Positions 17,208 to 25,114 of a DNA stretch of 64,000 nt are shown piece after piece. Position 1 is the stretch's first letter. Each line of letters starts with the position of its first letter. Origin of the DNA: an uncultured Lachnospiraceae bacterium (GTDB lineage: Bacteria > Bacillota > Clostridia > Lachnospirales > Lachnospiraceae); assembly GCA_910585465.1 (NCBI GenBank), contig CAJUEW010000006.1, forward strand, positions 56,811 through 120,810, written 5' to 3'. The notes below the pieces were generated by a model, which was given only the letters and a program-made list of their open reading frames with translations, ran no database searches and was not told where the DNA came from. The translations under genes and the position numbers were made by a program.

Positions 17208-17544
17208 ACTTCTTCCTCCTGTTCATAATTACAAATGCATAATATACCAAAATCAAACATTCTTCATTTTCATATATTGCGCATATGAAATTGTTTGTTC
17301 TTCAAAAAAACCGGCCGGATTTCTTTGATTTATCATCCAATTTTCCTAGGTGAATACAATTATATTCTGAAATAAGCGTTCCGGAAATGTCCTGCGCAAT
17401 CAGCTTATATGGACAAATGCAACATTTTCTTTGTTTCGCGTGCTTTTGGTTGCATTTTGGTATATAATAAATCTGAAAGCCAGTATATAACTGTTCTGCA
17501 CGATGATTATTTATCTTTCAGCCAACAAAAGGAGGCTCATTAAT
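17208..17544. promoter_or_regulatory. Divergent control region of the alpha-galactoside locus
   Basis: This 337-bp region has no gene. Minus-strand promoter: -10 TATATT at 17241-17246. Plus-strand promoter: -10 TATAAT at about 17463-17468. Both -35 boxes are poor, which fits activator dependence. The same 12-mer ATTTTGGTATAT occurs in the sense orientation at each -10. An inverted repeat TTTCATAT/ATATGAAA (17268-17275 and 17283-17290, 7-bp spacer) overlaps the expected -35 of the importer operon and is a candidate operator. TTTTGG also repeats directly just before the AraC-side -10. Confidence 0.55.
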
Positions 17545-18438
17545 ATGAATGATTTATTTTATGTTTTGCAGGATCAGAATTTTATTGACCTGTGTATATA
17601 TCAGTTTGGTTATGCACAGAATGATCCTTTATCTTCCTATGGACCACATGTGCGTACCCATTATCTGTTTCATTATGTTATATCCGGTGCGGGAGTGCTG
17701 CAGGCAACTGATTCCAAGGGGGCAGACCATACCTATCACATCCATACCGGACAGGGTTTTCTGATTGTCCCCGGACAAATCACCACCTATGCGGCAGATG
17801 AACAGCATCCATGGGAATATACGTGGATTGAATTTGACGGAATGCATGTGAAGGAGGCTCTGATGCTTGCCGGGCTTTCCATCAATAATCCTGTCTATCG
17901 TTCCGCAGACAAAGTGTATTCTGCTAAGATGAAAGATACTATGCTTTACATTTCCCAGCATCCTGACGAAACTACCTTTAATCTGATGTCTCATCTATAT
18001 ATGTTTATGGACTGCCTGATGCGTTCCAGTGCATCAAAGACAGTCCCCACAAGCGGCGGAATGAGCAAATACTATCTTGAGTGGGCATTTTCCTATATTG
18101 ACCAGAACTTTCACAACAATATAACTGTTGCGGATATTTCCCGTTCCTGCAAAATCCACCGAAACTATCTCGGCAGAATTTTTCGGGAAAATCTTGGCAC
18201 CAGCCCTCAGGAATTTCTGATAAATTACCGCATGAAAAAAGCGGTCCAGCTAATGCGGACCACTAAATTATCCATTAAAAATATCAGTAATGCCGTTGGA
18301 TATCCCAACCAGCTCCATTTTTCCAGGGCATTCAAAAAGGTATATGGCTCCTCACCAATGCAGTGGCGGAAAGAGCATGTGAAAATTACATCCTCCGTTC
18401 TTTCTGAGGATAATTTTCCCGATGATTTTCATACTTAA
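17545..18438 (+). CDS. AraC-family transcriptional regulator
   Basis: The 297-residue product starts at the ATG 17545, with AAAAGGAGG upstream. Codons before it, back to 17503, have no ribosome-binding site. An N-terminal AraC-type cupin (residues 25-100: GPHVRTHYLFHYVISGAGVL, HTGQGFLIVPGQITTYAAD) probably binds sugar. The C-terminal pair of helix-turn-helix motifs (NITVADISRSCKIHRNYLGRIF, LSIKNISNAVGYPNQLHFSRAF) binds DNA. Proteins of this class (MsmR/RafR-like) activate raffinose/melibiose operons. Its divergent position makes the importer/alpha-galactosidase operon the likely target. Confidence 0.9.
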   Translation: MNDLFYVLQDQNFIDLCIYQFGYAQNDPLSSYGPHVRTHYLFHYVISGAGVLQATDSKGADHTYHIHTGQGFLIVPGQITTYAADEQHPWEYTWIEFDGMHVKEALMLAGLSINNPVYRSADKVYSAKMKDTMLYISQHPDETTFNLMSHLYMFMDCLMRSSASKTVPTSGGMSKYYLEWAFSYIDQNFHNNITVADISRSCKIHRNYLGRIFRENLGTSPQEFLINYRMKKAVQLMRTTKLSIKNISNAVGYPNQLHFSRAFKKVYGSSPMQWRKEHVKITSSVLSEDNFPDDFHT

Positions 18439-18463
18439 CGCGGCTTTCCCACCAAAGAGCTGT

Positions 18464-18496
18464 AAAATATGGGGGAAAACATATTCCTTCCCCCAT
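18464..18496 (-). terminator. Terminator between convergent araC-type and symporter genes
   Basis: A 9-bp perfect stem (ATGGGGGAA, 18469-18477, with TTCCCCCAT, 18488-18496) is followed on the minus strand by ATATTTTA. It serves the sodium symporter gene and may also stop the AraC transcript. Confidence 0.6.
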
Positions 18497-18507
18497 TCTC
18501 AAAAAGC

Positions 18508-19905
18508 CTATAATGTAATCCACCCCATCACATTTGCAACCGAGCTGAACAGAATCACAACAATACATATGGGAGTCAGATATTTCAAAAAGAAGTTATA
18601 CATCTTCTTCCTCCGGAATGCGGACGAGTGCTCCACTTCCTCTGCAATTGCCCTGAATCCAACTACCCGCATAATCAGAATACATGTGGAAAGAGCAGCC
18701 AGAGGCATCATAATGGAATTACTCAGAAAATCAAAAAAGTCCAGAATCGACATTCCCAGAACCGTTACAAAGCTCAAAACGCTGAATCCAAGTGCAGATG
18801 CCGAACCAAGTACCAGCATAATGCCTCCCATCAGAAGGCTGCAGCTTCTGCGGCTCCATCCAAGCTGATCCTCAAAAGTAGACACGCCGGTCTCTGCCAG
18901 AGAGATCGCACTGGTCAAGGCCGCGAACAGCACCATCAGAAAAAACAACGTACCTGCTATGTTCCCAAAGCCCATGCTTGCAAACACTTTGGGAATTGTG
19001 ATAAACATCAGCGACGGGCCTGCCTGCAGCGTCTCCGGAGCACCTCCGGAAAAAGCAAATACCGCCGGAATGATCATAAGCCCTGCCAGCATGGCAATAG
19101 CTGTATCAAAGATTTCCACCTGTGTCGTGGATTTTTCCACATCCACATCTTTTTTCATATAGGAACCATACGTATACAGGATCCCCATGGCAATGGACAG
19201 AGAATAGAACATCTGCCCCATGGCGGCCACCACAGTCATCCATGAAAAATTCTTCAGATTCGGAATCAGAAAATATTTTACGCCTTCCAGTGCCCCCGGA
19301 CGAGTCACCGAAAAACCTGCCACAAATATTGCAAGGAGCACCAGAAGCGGCATCATAATTTTGGATACCCTTTCCACTCCCGCCGTAACTCCGGCAATAA
19401 TGACCAGTATTACTATAAAAGTAAACACCAGAAACCAGATTTCCACGCTTACTCCATTCGAAATAAAGTCTGAAAAGTTTGTGTCTCCGGCAAGTAAGTC
19501 CCCATTTCCTTTAAGATACTCGAACAGATACCGGGTCACCCAGCCGCCTATGACACAATAATAAGGTACAATCAGCATAGGAATAACCGCATTGATCCAG
19601 CCCCCGAATTTATACGGCAGACTTTTCCCAAAGGCTTCAAAGGCTCCCACCGGGCTTTTCCTGGTCATACGCCCGAGAACAGTCTCAGATATAATCAACG
19701 TATACCCAAAGGTAAGCATCAAAATCAAATAAGTCAGCAGAAACATACCACCGCCATATTTTGCAGCCAGATATGGAAAACGCCAAATATTTCCCAGCCC
19801 TACCGCTGAACCGGCAACTGCAAGAACATATCCGACCTTTCCTGAGAAACTGCTCCGGGAGATGGCTGTTTGATTTGAATGTTCAGAAGAAACTTCCCCT
19901 CTCAT
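18508..19905 (-). CDS. Neurotransmitter:sodium symporter (NSS/SNF family)
   Basis: The 465-residue protein has about twelve membrane helices. The start of helix 1, VAGSAVGLGNIWRFPYLAAKYGGG, is the family signature that lines the sodium and amino-acid sites in LeuT-like transporters. Bacterial members import amino acids (tryptophan, tyrosine or leucine types) with sodium. The substrate cannot be read from the sequence. GGAGG precedes the ATG at 19905, and a promoter lies about 40 bp upstream. It is a single-gene unit. Confidence 0.9.
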   Translation of the reverse strand: MRGEVSSEHSNQTAISRSSFSGKVGYVLAVAGSAVGLGNIWRFPYLAAKYGGGMFLLTYLILMLTFGYTLIISETVLGRMTRKSPVGAFEAFGKSLPYKFGGWINAVIPMLIVPYYCVIGGWVTRYLFEYLKGNGDLLAGDTNFSDFISNGVSVEIWFLVFTFIVILVIIAGVTAGVERVSKIMMPLLVLLAIFVAGFSVTRPGALEGVKYFLIPNLKNFSWMTVVAAMGQMFYSLSIAMGILYTYGSYMKKDVDVEKSTTQVEIFDTAIAMLAGLMIIPAVFAFSGGAPETLQAGPSLMFITIPKVFASMGFGNIAGTLFFLMVLFAALTSAISLAETGVSTFEDQLGWSRRSCSLLMGGIMLVLGSASALGFSVLSFVTVLGMSILDFFDFLSNSIMMPLAALSTCILIMRVVGFRAIAEEVEHSSAFRRKKMYNFFLKYLTPICIVVILFSSVANVMGWITL

Positions 19906-19944
19906 AAATAAAAACCTCCAAATATTTTATTACACAATACTATT

Positions 19945-19973
19945 ATTTTATCATTCCCCCTCTACATAATCAA
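19945..19973 (-). promoter_or_regulatory. Promoter of the sodium symporter gene
   Basis: The -35 TTGATT (19968-19973) and -10 TAAAAT (19945-19950) are spaced 17 bp apart on the minus strand. Nothing else is obvious in 19906-20053 except a weak hairpin at about 20020-20041 after the ParB-like gene. Confidence 0.55.
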
Positions 19974-20053
19974 GCAGCTTTCATCAGAATCCGACTTTCC
20001 TGAAGGCCTGATCATGCCAGTACGGTAAAAGTAAAATTACCGGAAGCAAAGAA

Positions 20054-20578
20054 TCACTCTTCCTCCTCTGCAGGCCTCCATGCCTTTCCGAACTTTACAT
20101 CCTTGAATAAAGCCGCCAGTCCGGTAATCTGCTTTAAACGCAGGACTTCGTCCTTATCCATCCCCAGATGCTTTGAAATCCATGCATCGGAGCGTCCCAG
20201 CTCATGCAGCTCCTTTACAATGTTGCTCATCAGATCCACATCATGGCTTCCCCGGGCCCGGTTATGACGGATTGTGCTTGCCATCCTCTGATCAATCGGC
20301 TTATCGATTACAGAAACCGGAAGCATCCCCTTTTCACGCTCATAGATATCCTGATGCTCCAGCATAATCCTGTACCGGTGAAATCCGTCCACAATAATAT
20401 AATGATCCGCTGTCTTATCGTGATAGCAGACAATCGGCATTGTATAGCCGTCCAGTTTCACGCTCTCATAGAGAAGCTTCATCTCCGGCGGTGCCACTGT
20501 ATTTGGATTGTAAGTATTGGGTTTTATTTTCTCCACAGGAACCGCTATAATCTGATAGACCGGACTTTTATACTCCAT
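20054..20578 (-). CDS. ParB-like nuclease-fold protein, IbrB-like
   Basis: The 174-residue protein has a ParB/sulfiredoxin fold: PVEKIKPNTYNPNTVAPPEM, the DGFHRYR box and STIRHNRARGSHDVD. A C-terminal helix-turn-helix-like part (SDAWISKHLGMDKDEVLRLKQ) follows. The size and partner match IbrB, the co-regulator described with IbrA in E. coli. It overlaps the upstream PAPS-reductase-like gene by 11 bp, so the two are translated together. The biochemical activity of IbrB is not known. Sulfiredoxin-like ATP use is possible, by inference. Confidence 0.82.
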   Translation of the reverse strand: MEYKSPVYQIIAVPVEKIKPNTYNPNTVAPPEMKLLYESVKLDGYTMPIVCYHDKTADHYIIVDGFHRYRIMLEHQDIYEREKGMLPVSVIDKPIDQRMASTIRHNRARGSHDVDLMSNIVKELHELGRSDAWISKHLGMDKDEVLRLKQITGLAALFKDVKFGKAWRPAEEEE

Positions 20579-21899
20579 ATTTTATCTCCTCTATGCTTTT
20601 GTATTTATTGCGGATAATATTAATCCGCTTCTGCTGCTCTTTTGTCATTCCGAATCCCATAAAACGGCAGATATGGTCGTTTTTCAAAATACAGTAGCAC
20701 ATCCTTTTCCAGCTTGGAATGTCCTTTGTAGATTCAATATCATCAGTGTGATCCGGAATTTTCCCAAGAAATATCACCCTTGATTTTTTGTTCAATGTAT
20801 AATTAGAGATTCCGTTTCTCTGTATCCGGTATCCATGCGTCTCCAGCTCATGGATCGTTTCCTCATCCAGCCCGCCTCCGGTCTTATGCCAGAATTCAAT
20901 GGAAGCATTGAACTTTTTCACATAATTATTGCGCAGCCTCACCGGCAGAGTGTCCAGCAGGAACATCGTATAGGATCTCCATGTATGACCCTGGGGCAAT
21001 GTTACGTTCCGGTAGCCCATGGCCTTCGTCCTGCCGTAGATACTGGCAAAATTAGCACCCCGGACTCTGCCCACCAGCTTTACCCATATCTGCGGATCAA
21101 TAACCCGGTACAGATTCAGGGCATCCTTTGAATAATCGTTAAAGGGAGAGGCCACCCGCATCTGGGAAACCTTTAAGCCTGCCATATAATACAGATCATA
21201 GAGATGATTATAATCATAACCAAACAAATAATTAGCATGCCAGACATCCTCTGTGGACCAGTCAAAGATAGGTGAGGCGCACCAGACATCTTTAAACTGC
21301 CTGCTGATCCAGCACTCCCCATGATACCCGTATTTTTTATTCAGGAAACCGCTGTATCTTTGCAGAGACTCATTTGCCCGGACTCCCAGAAGACAGACCG
21401 TTTTTCCGTCTCCATGAGAAATCCGGTACCAGCGCCCGAACTGTCTGGCAAGATCCTCCTGGTGCATCCGGTAATGATAGGTGGTCATCGGATTGTTCTC
21501 CAGATTGATTACATACTCCTTCCTGGGCATATCCCTGACCCAAATATCCTTCTTTGTATCATCCCATGGGTACCAGTACATCTCATAGCTGCTGAGCGCG
21601 GTTCTGGTGGCCATGGGAAGACATACCCAATAAGGCTCCACCTCATCTTTGATCCGTTCAAAGGTCCTTTCTACATACTCTGTGGTCACTGTATACTGGG
21701 CCTCAAAGTCCTGATGAAATACGCCTATCTTTCTGTCCGGAGCATATTTTCTCTGATAATCCAGCACCAGATTCAGAAGCAGACCGCTGTCCTTTCCGCC
21801 TGAAAAGGAGACGTAAATATTGTCAAACTCATCAAAAATAAATCTTAGCCGTTCCTGCAAAGCTTCATATACATCTTGTTCCAGATATTCCCGTATCAT
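20568..21899 (-). CDS. PAPS-reductase-like protein, IbrA-like (DUF3440)
   Basis: The 443-residue protein has an N-terminal adenosine-phosphosulfate-reductase/PP-loop domain. The ATP pyrophosphatase loop is SFSGGKDSGLLLNL near residue 34. Later landmarks are VRANESLQRYSG, SPIFDWSTEDVW and MRVASPFNDYSK. A DUF3440-type C-terminal region follows. Catalytic cysteines of assimilatory reductases are not evident, so a sulfate-reduction role is unlikely. It is paired by overlap with the ParB-like gene, as in IbrAB of E. coli. PP-loop enzymes often adenylate or thiolate nucleic acids, and DndC in DNA phosphorothioation is a distant analogue. Function uncertain. Confidence 0.82.
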   Translation of the reverse strand: MIREYLEQDVYEALQERLRFIFDEFDNIYVSFSGGKDSGLLLNLVLDYQRKYAPDRKIGVFHQDFEAQYTVTTEYVERTFERIKDEVEPYWVCLPMATRTALSSYEMYWYPWDDTKKDIWVRDMPRKEYVINLENNPMTTYHYRMHQEDLARQFGRWYRISHGDGKTVCLLGVRANESLQRYSGFLNKKYGYHGECWISRQFKDVWCASPIFDWSTEDVWHANYLFGYDYNHLYDLYYMAGLKVSQMRVASPFNDYSKDALNLYRVIDPQIWVKLVGRVRGANFASIYGRTKAMGYRNVTLPQGHTWRSYTMFLLDTLPVRLRNNYVKKFNASIEFWHKTGGGLDEETIHELETHGYRIQRNGISNYTLNKKSRVIFLGKIPDHTDDIESTKDIPSWKRMCYCILKNDHICRFMGFGMTKEQQKRINIIRNKYKSIEEIKYGV

Positions 21900-21922
21900 A
21901 TTCTCTCACCCGCTTTTGTATG

Positions 21923-21941
21923 ATTTCCATATTTTGGAAAT
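21923..21941. promoter_or_regulatory. Palindrome in the IbrAB leader
   Basis: ATTTCCA and TGGAAAT form a perfect 7-bp inverted repeat with a 5-bp spacer, 24-42 bp upstream of the IbrA-like start. It is a candidate operator or small hairpin controlling the pair. Confidence 0.4.
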
Positions 21942-22036
21942 TGTTCTGATAGTTAATTTAGCACAGAAAAGCAGTTAGTTCAACCGTCGTTTCTTTCTTG
22001 AGTTTCTGTAAAATGTAATTTTTACTGATGCTGTTT

Positions 22037-22079
22037 TGATGCAATCCTGTTTTATAGATGATGCAATTATGGTTATAAT
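22037..22079 (+). promoter_or_regulatory. Promoter and direct repeats before the deacetylase gene
   Basis: The -10 TATAAT lies at 22074-22079 with no clear -35. TGATGCAAT occurs twice, at 22037-22045 and 22059-22067, exactly 22 bp apart (two helical turns). A partial TGATGC lies at 22026. This arrangement suggests an activator bound on one face of the DNA. Downstream, GCAGCTTT/AAAGCTGC forms a leader hairpin (about 22089-22110). Confidence 0.5.
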
Positions 22080-22141
22080 AGAAAAGAGCAGCTTTCTGCC
22101 CAAAGCTGCGCACAAGAAGAAAAAAGGAGTGTGAACACTGG

Positions 22142-23116
22142 ATGAAAAAGACAATCTTGGCACTGTCCCTGATTGTGATGGCGCTGGGCACCGGCTGCAG
22201 CGGTACAAAAAGGAATGACGCCGGGGAACAGCAGGAAATCAATCCGTCAGAGACAGAAGACCTGCAGACAGAAAACAAATCAACAGAAAATACAGATTCA
22301 GAGGCTATGGTAAATACACAGGGAACCGGAACTGCCTCAGCCGGACAGCAGCCGGAGGAGCCAGACGAATCTCCCCTCTCTGAGCAGGAAACAGAGGAGT
22401 CCGGAGCTGAACGCCCGGAGCTTAACCTGACCTCCGAGGACTGGGGACTCGGCTTCGGAGAGGAAGGAAGCCAGCCCACAGGAAATGCCTCCGCAGAGAC
22501 ATTAAAGCCCTATGACGCTTATTATATAGGCTCTGCGGAGGAAAAGGTGATCTATCTTACCTTTGACTGCGGCTATGAAAACGGGAATACAGAGCCGATT
22601 CTGGATGCTCTGAAAAAGCACAATGCCCCGGCAACTTTTTTTGTAGTAGGACATTTTCTGGAAACCGCTCCGGAGCTGGTGAAGCGTATGATAGCGGACG
22701 GGCACACCGTAGGCAATCATACCTACCATCATCTTGAAATGAATGCTATTTCTGAAAAAGAAAAATTTCAAAAGGAGCTGGAGGATGTAAACAGCCTGTT
22801 CCATGAGGTGACAGGCGCAGAGCTTTCACCATATTATCGTCCGCCCCAGGGGAAATGTAATGTAAAAAACCTGGAGATGGCACAGGAGCTGGGCTACCGC
22901 ACCATATTCTGGAGTCTTGCCCATGTGGACTGGAACACGGATAATCAGCCCTCCCACGAGGAAGCGCTGAAAAAGCTGACCTCCAGGATACACCCCGGAG
23001 CGATTGTGCTCCTTCATAATACCTCCCGGACCAATGGAGAGATTATGGACGAGCTTCTTACAAAATGGGAAGAAATGGGCTACAGCTTCAGACCTTTGTC
23101 CGAGCTGGTAAAATAA
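22142..23116 (+). CDS. Polysaccharide deacetylase lipoprotein (PdaA-like)
   Basis: The 324-residue protein has a lipoprotein signal (LALSLIVMALGTGCS, Cys19), then about 100 residues of Glu/Ser/Thr-rich low-complexity spacer. The NodB-type deacetylase domain follows. YLTFDCGYENG is motif 1, HTVGNHTYHH is the metal His motif and YYRPPQGKCN is motif 3, with WSLAHVDWN and LLHNTSR later. The TFDCGYEN form and the late landmarks match the delta-lactam PdaA family. It should remove acetyl groups from muramic acid or other cell-wall sugars on the outer face of the membrane. It is monocistronic, with its own promoter. AAGGAG is 12 bases before the ATG, which is rather far. Confidence 0.9.
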   Translation: MKKTILALSLIVMALGTGCSGTKRNDAGEQQEINPSETEDLQTENKSTENTDSEAMVNTQGTGTASAGQQPEEPDESPLSEQETEESGAERPELNLTSEDWGLGFGEEGSQPTGNASAETLKPYDAYYIGSAEEKVIYLTFDCGYENGNTEPILDALKKHNAPATFFVVGHFLETAPELVKRMIADGHTVGNHTYHHLEMNAISEKEKFQKELEDVNSLFHEVTGAELSPYYRPPQGKCNVKNLEMAQELGYRTIFWSLAHVDWNTDNQPSHEEALKKLTSRIHPGAIVLLHNTSRTNGEIMDELLTKWEEMGYSFRPLSELVK

Positions 23117-23174
23117 CGGGCAGAAACCGGCCCGTAAGCTTCAAAGCACCCCTTCTGTGATGAACAGAACGTTC

Positions 23175-23203
23175 TTGAAATTATTCGGGTGATTGCATAT
23201 AAT
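23175..23203 (+). promoter_or_regulatory. Promoter of the two-component/ABC locus
   Basis: The -35 TTGAAA (23175-23180) and -10 TATAAT (23198-23203) are spaced exactly 17 bp apart. A perfect 10-bp palindrome AGAACGTTCT (23166-23175) abuts the -35. It may be a regulator site, but the spacing does not fit the LexA box. Confidence 0.7.
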
Positions 23204-23275
23204 TGTAGCAATACAAATCTATGAAAGGATAAATAGAATGTCCGAATATATTTTAATCCCGGAGGGGTGCAAAAG

Positions 23276-23971
23276 ATGAAGCGAATTTTCTTTGTTGAAG
23301 ATGATTTAAGCCTGATCAACGGACTTACCTTTGCTATTCAAAAGCAAGGATATGAGGTTACAGTTGCCCGTACAAGTCTTGAAGCAGAAACATTATGGTT
23401 AAATGGAGAATATCACCTTGTTATCCTGGATGTGTCGCTCCCTGACGGTTCGGGCTTTGATTTATGCAGAAAAATCCGGCAGACCTCTAAGATACCGATC
23501 ATATTCCTTACTGCCTCAGACGAGGAAACCGACATCATTATGGGTCTTGATATCGGTGGGGACGATTACATTACAAAGCCTTTTAAGCTGGCCGTATTTC
23601 TGTCCAGAATCCATGCGCTGCTGCGCAGAAGCAGCGATTTTGACCAATCCCATAAGGAGCTGAGCTCCAATGGCATTACGCTGCATCTGACAAAGGGAGA
23701 AGGATATAAAAACGGAGTGCCGCTTGATTTAACATCAAATGAATACAAGCTGTTATGCATGTTTATGGAAAATCCGGATCTGGTTCTTTCTTCAGAGCAG
23801 ATTTTAAGCCGCCTGTGGGACTGTAATGAGAACTATATTGATAACAAGACATTAACCGTATATATCCGCAGACTGCGCATAAAGGTTGAAGATGAGCCGG
23901 GAGAACCCAGAAAGATTGTGACTGTCCGGGGTATGGGATACAAGTGGAATACTGTGGGGAGCCAGAAATGA
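23276..23971 (+). CDS. OmpR-family response regulator
   Basis: The 231-residue regulator starts at the ATG 23276, with GGAGGGG eight bases upstream. The receiver has acidic Asp9/Asp10, phospho-acceptor Asp52 (VILDVSLPDGSG) and KPFKLAVFLSR. The winged helix includes LTSNEYKLLCMFMENPDLVL and KIVTVRGMGYKW. It overlaps the kinase start (ATGA). Systems of this layout sense cell-wall antibiotics or peptides and switch on an ABC transporter. The 11-bp direct repeats at 25007-25033 in front of the ATPase gene are its probable target. Confidence 0.88.
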   Translation: MKRIFFVEDDLSLINGLTFAIQKQGYEVTVARTSLEAETLWLNGEYHLVILDVSLPDGSGFDLCRKIRQTSKIPIIFLTASDEETDIIMGLDIGGDDYITKPFKLAVFLSRIHALLRRSSDFDQSHKELSSNGITLHLTKGEGYKNGVPLDLTSNEYKLLCMFMENPDLVLSSEQILSRLWDCNENYIDNKTLTVYIRRLRIKVEDEPGEPRKIVTVRGMGYKWNTVGSQK

Positions 23972-25011
23972 AAATACTGGCAGACCGCAAAATAAAACTA
24001 TTATTTCTTCAGATTTTGTCATGTATGCTGGTATTCTTCTTGCTTTCCGCAGCATTTATAGTTTTAAGGCCGGACAAAGCTGCTTTCTGTATATGGATAT
24101 GCGTTCCCGGTATGGGGATTGGGGCGCTTACGGCCTGTTACGGATATTTTAAAGAGCAGAACAGAATTATGGAAGATGCCATAACGCAGATCAGGGAGTA
24201 CCTTTCCGGAGACCGGGAGCGCCGTATCGAATGCAGCGAGGAAGGAGAGCTGTACCGGCTGTTCCATGAGATAAATTCTTTAGCAGCCATCCTGAATGCA
24301 CGGGCAGAAAATGAAGAAAAAACAAAAAAATTTCTGAAAAATACAATATCAGATATTTCACATCAGCTAAAGACGCCTCTGGCTGCTCTTAATATCTATA
24401 ACGGCATTATACAGACGGAAGCAGAGTCCAATGATTTATTGACCATAAAAGAATTTTCCGGTTTGTCTGAGCAGGAGCTTGACCGGATAGAAACGCTGGT
24501 ACAGAGTCTTTTAAAGATCGCGAAATTTGATGCCGGAACTATTATAATAGAGAAAAGGCCAGAGAATATTTCCGAAATGATGGAGGATGTGAAAAAGCAT
24601 TTTGCATTCCGGGCCGCGCAGGAGGGGAAGGAAATTGTCCTAAAGGGCAGCAAAACCCTCTCTTTTTTATGCGATAGAAACTGGATAATGGAAGCCGTCA
24701 ACAATCTTGTAAAAAATGCTCTCGATCATATGGGAAGCGGGAACCATATCTGGATTGAATGGGGAGGATCTGCGTTTGTTATCTGGATCATTATAAAAGA
24801 TAATGGGACCGGTATCCATCCGGAAGATCTGAATCATATTTTCAAAAGATTTTACCGCAGCAGATATTCCAAAGACTCCCAGGGAATAGGACTTGGACTG
24901 CCCCTGGCAAAATCTGTGGTGGAAGCCCACAGCGGCACAATCCAGGCCAACAGCCAGCCGGGCGCCGGGACAGCCTTCGTAATCAATTTTCTGATTCCTA
25001 CAAAATTGTAG
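23968..25011 (+). CDS. Sensor histidine kinase, BceS-like
   Basis: The 347-residue kinase starts at the ATG 23968, which overlaps the regulator stop. Two N-terminal membrane helices (about 10-32 and 39-60) are joined by only a few extracellular residues. That is the intramembrane-sensing layout of BceS/VraS-like kinases, which depend on an ABC transporter to sense antimicrobial peptides. The DHp histidine is His132 in DISHQLKTPLAAL. ATP-binding boxes are NNLVKNALDHM, IKDNGTGI and GIGLGLPLAKSVVEAHSG. The normal permease partner is not encoded here. Confidence 0.88.
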   Translation: MKILADRKIKLLFLQILSCMLVFFLLSAAFIVLRPDKAAFCIWICVPGMGIGALTACYGYFKEQNRIMEDAITQIREYLSGDRERRIECSEEGELYRLFHEINSLAAILNARAENEEKTKKFLKNTISDISHQLKTPLAALNIYNGIIQTEAESNDLLTIKEFSGLSEQELDRIETLVQSLLKIAKFDAGTIIIEKRPENISEMMEDVKKHFAFRAAQEGKEIVLKGSKTLSFLCDRNWIMEAVNNLVKNALDHMGSGNHIWIEWGGSAFVIWIIIKDNGTGIHPEDLNHIFKRFYRSRYSKDSQGIGLGLPLAKSVVEAHSGTIQANSQPGAGTAFVINFLIPTKL

Positions 25012-25050
25012 CCTGACTGTAGTCTGACTGTAGTGTTGGTGTGCTATTCT
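25007..25050 (+). promoter_or_regulatory. Response-regulator direct repeats and -10 of the ABC ATPase gene
   Basis: TGTAG occurs at 25007, 25018 and 25029, an exact 11-bp period. The last two copies lie in a perfect tandem CTGACTGTAGT repeat. CTACA (24998-25002) is inverted to the first copy. TGCTATTCT (25042-25050) is an extended -10, placing the last repeat over the -35 region. OmpR-type regulators bind such 10-11-bp direct repeats, so this is probably an activated promoter. Confidence 0.65.
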
Positions 25051-25114
25051 TTCGGATAAAGGCAGGGCAGACTGTCCTTCCTGAAAAAATGATTTCAAAA
25101 GAGGTGTTTACACT

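Noticed and set aside
20020..20041. CGGTAA/TTACCG hairpin after the IbrB-like gene
   Set aside because: The stem is only 6-7 bp, AT-rich and without a T run, so it is too weak to call a terminator.
20568..21899. Calling the PAPS-reductase-like gene a sulfate-assimilation enzyme (CysH)
   Set aside because: The partner is a ParB-like gene, the length is nearly double and no assimilation genes are nearby.
23162..23175. GAAC/GTTC near the two-component promoter as a LexA box
   Set aside because: The spacer is 5 bp and not 4, and flanking bases do not fit the Firmicutes consensus.
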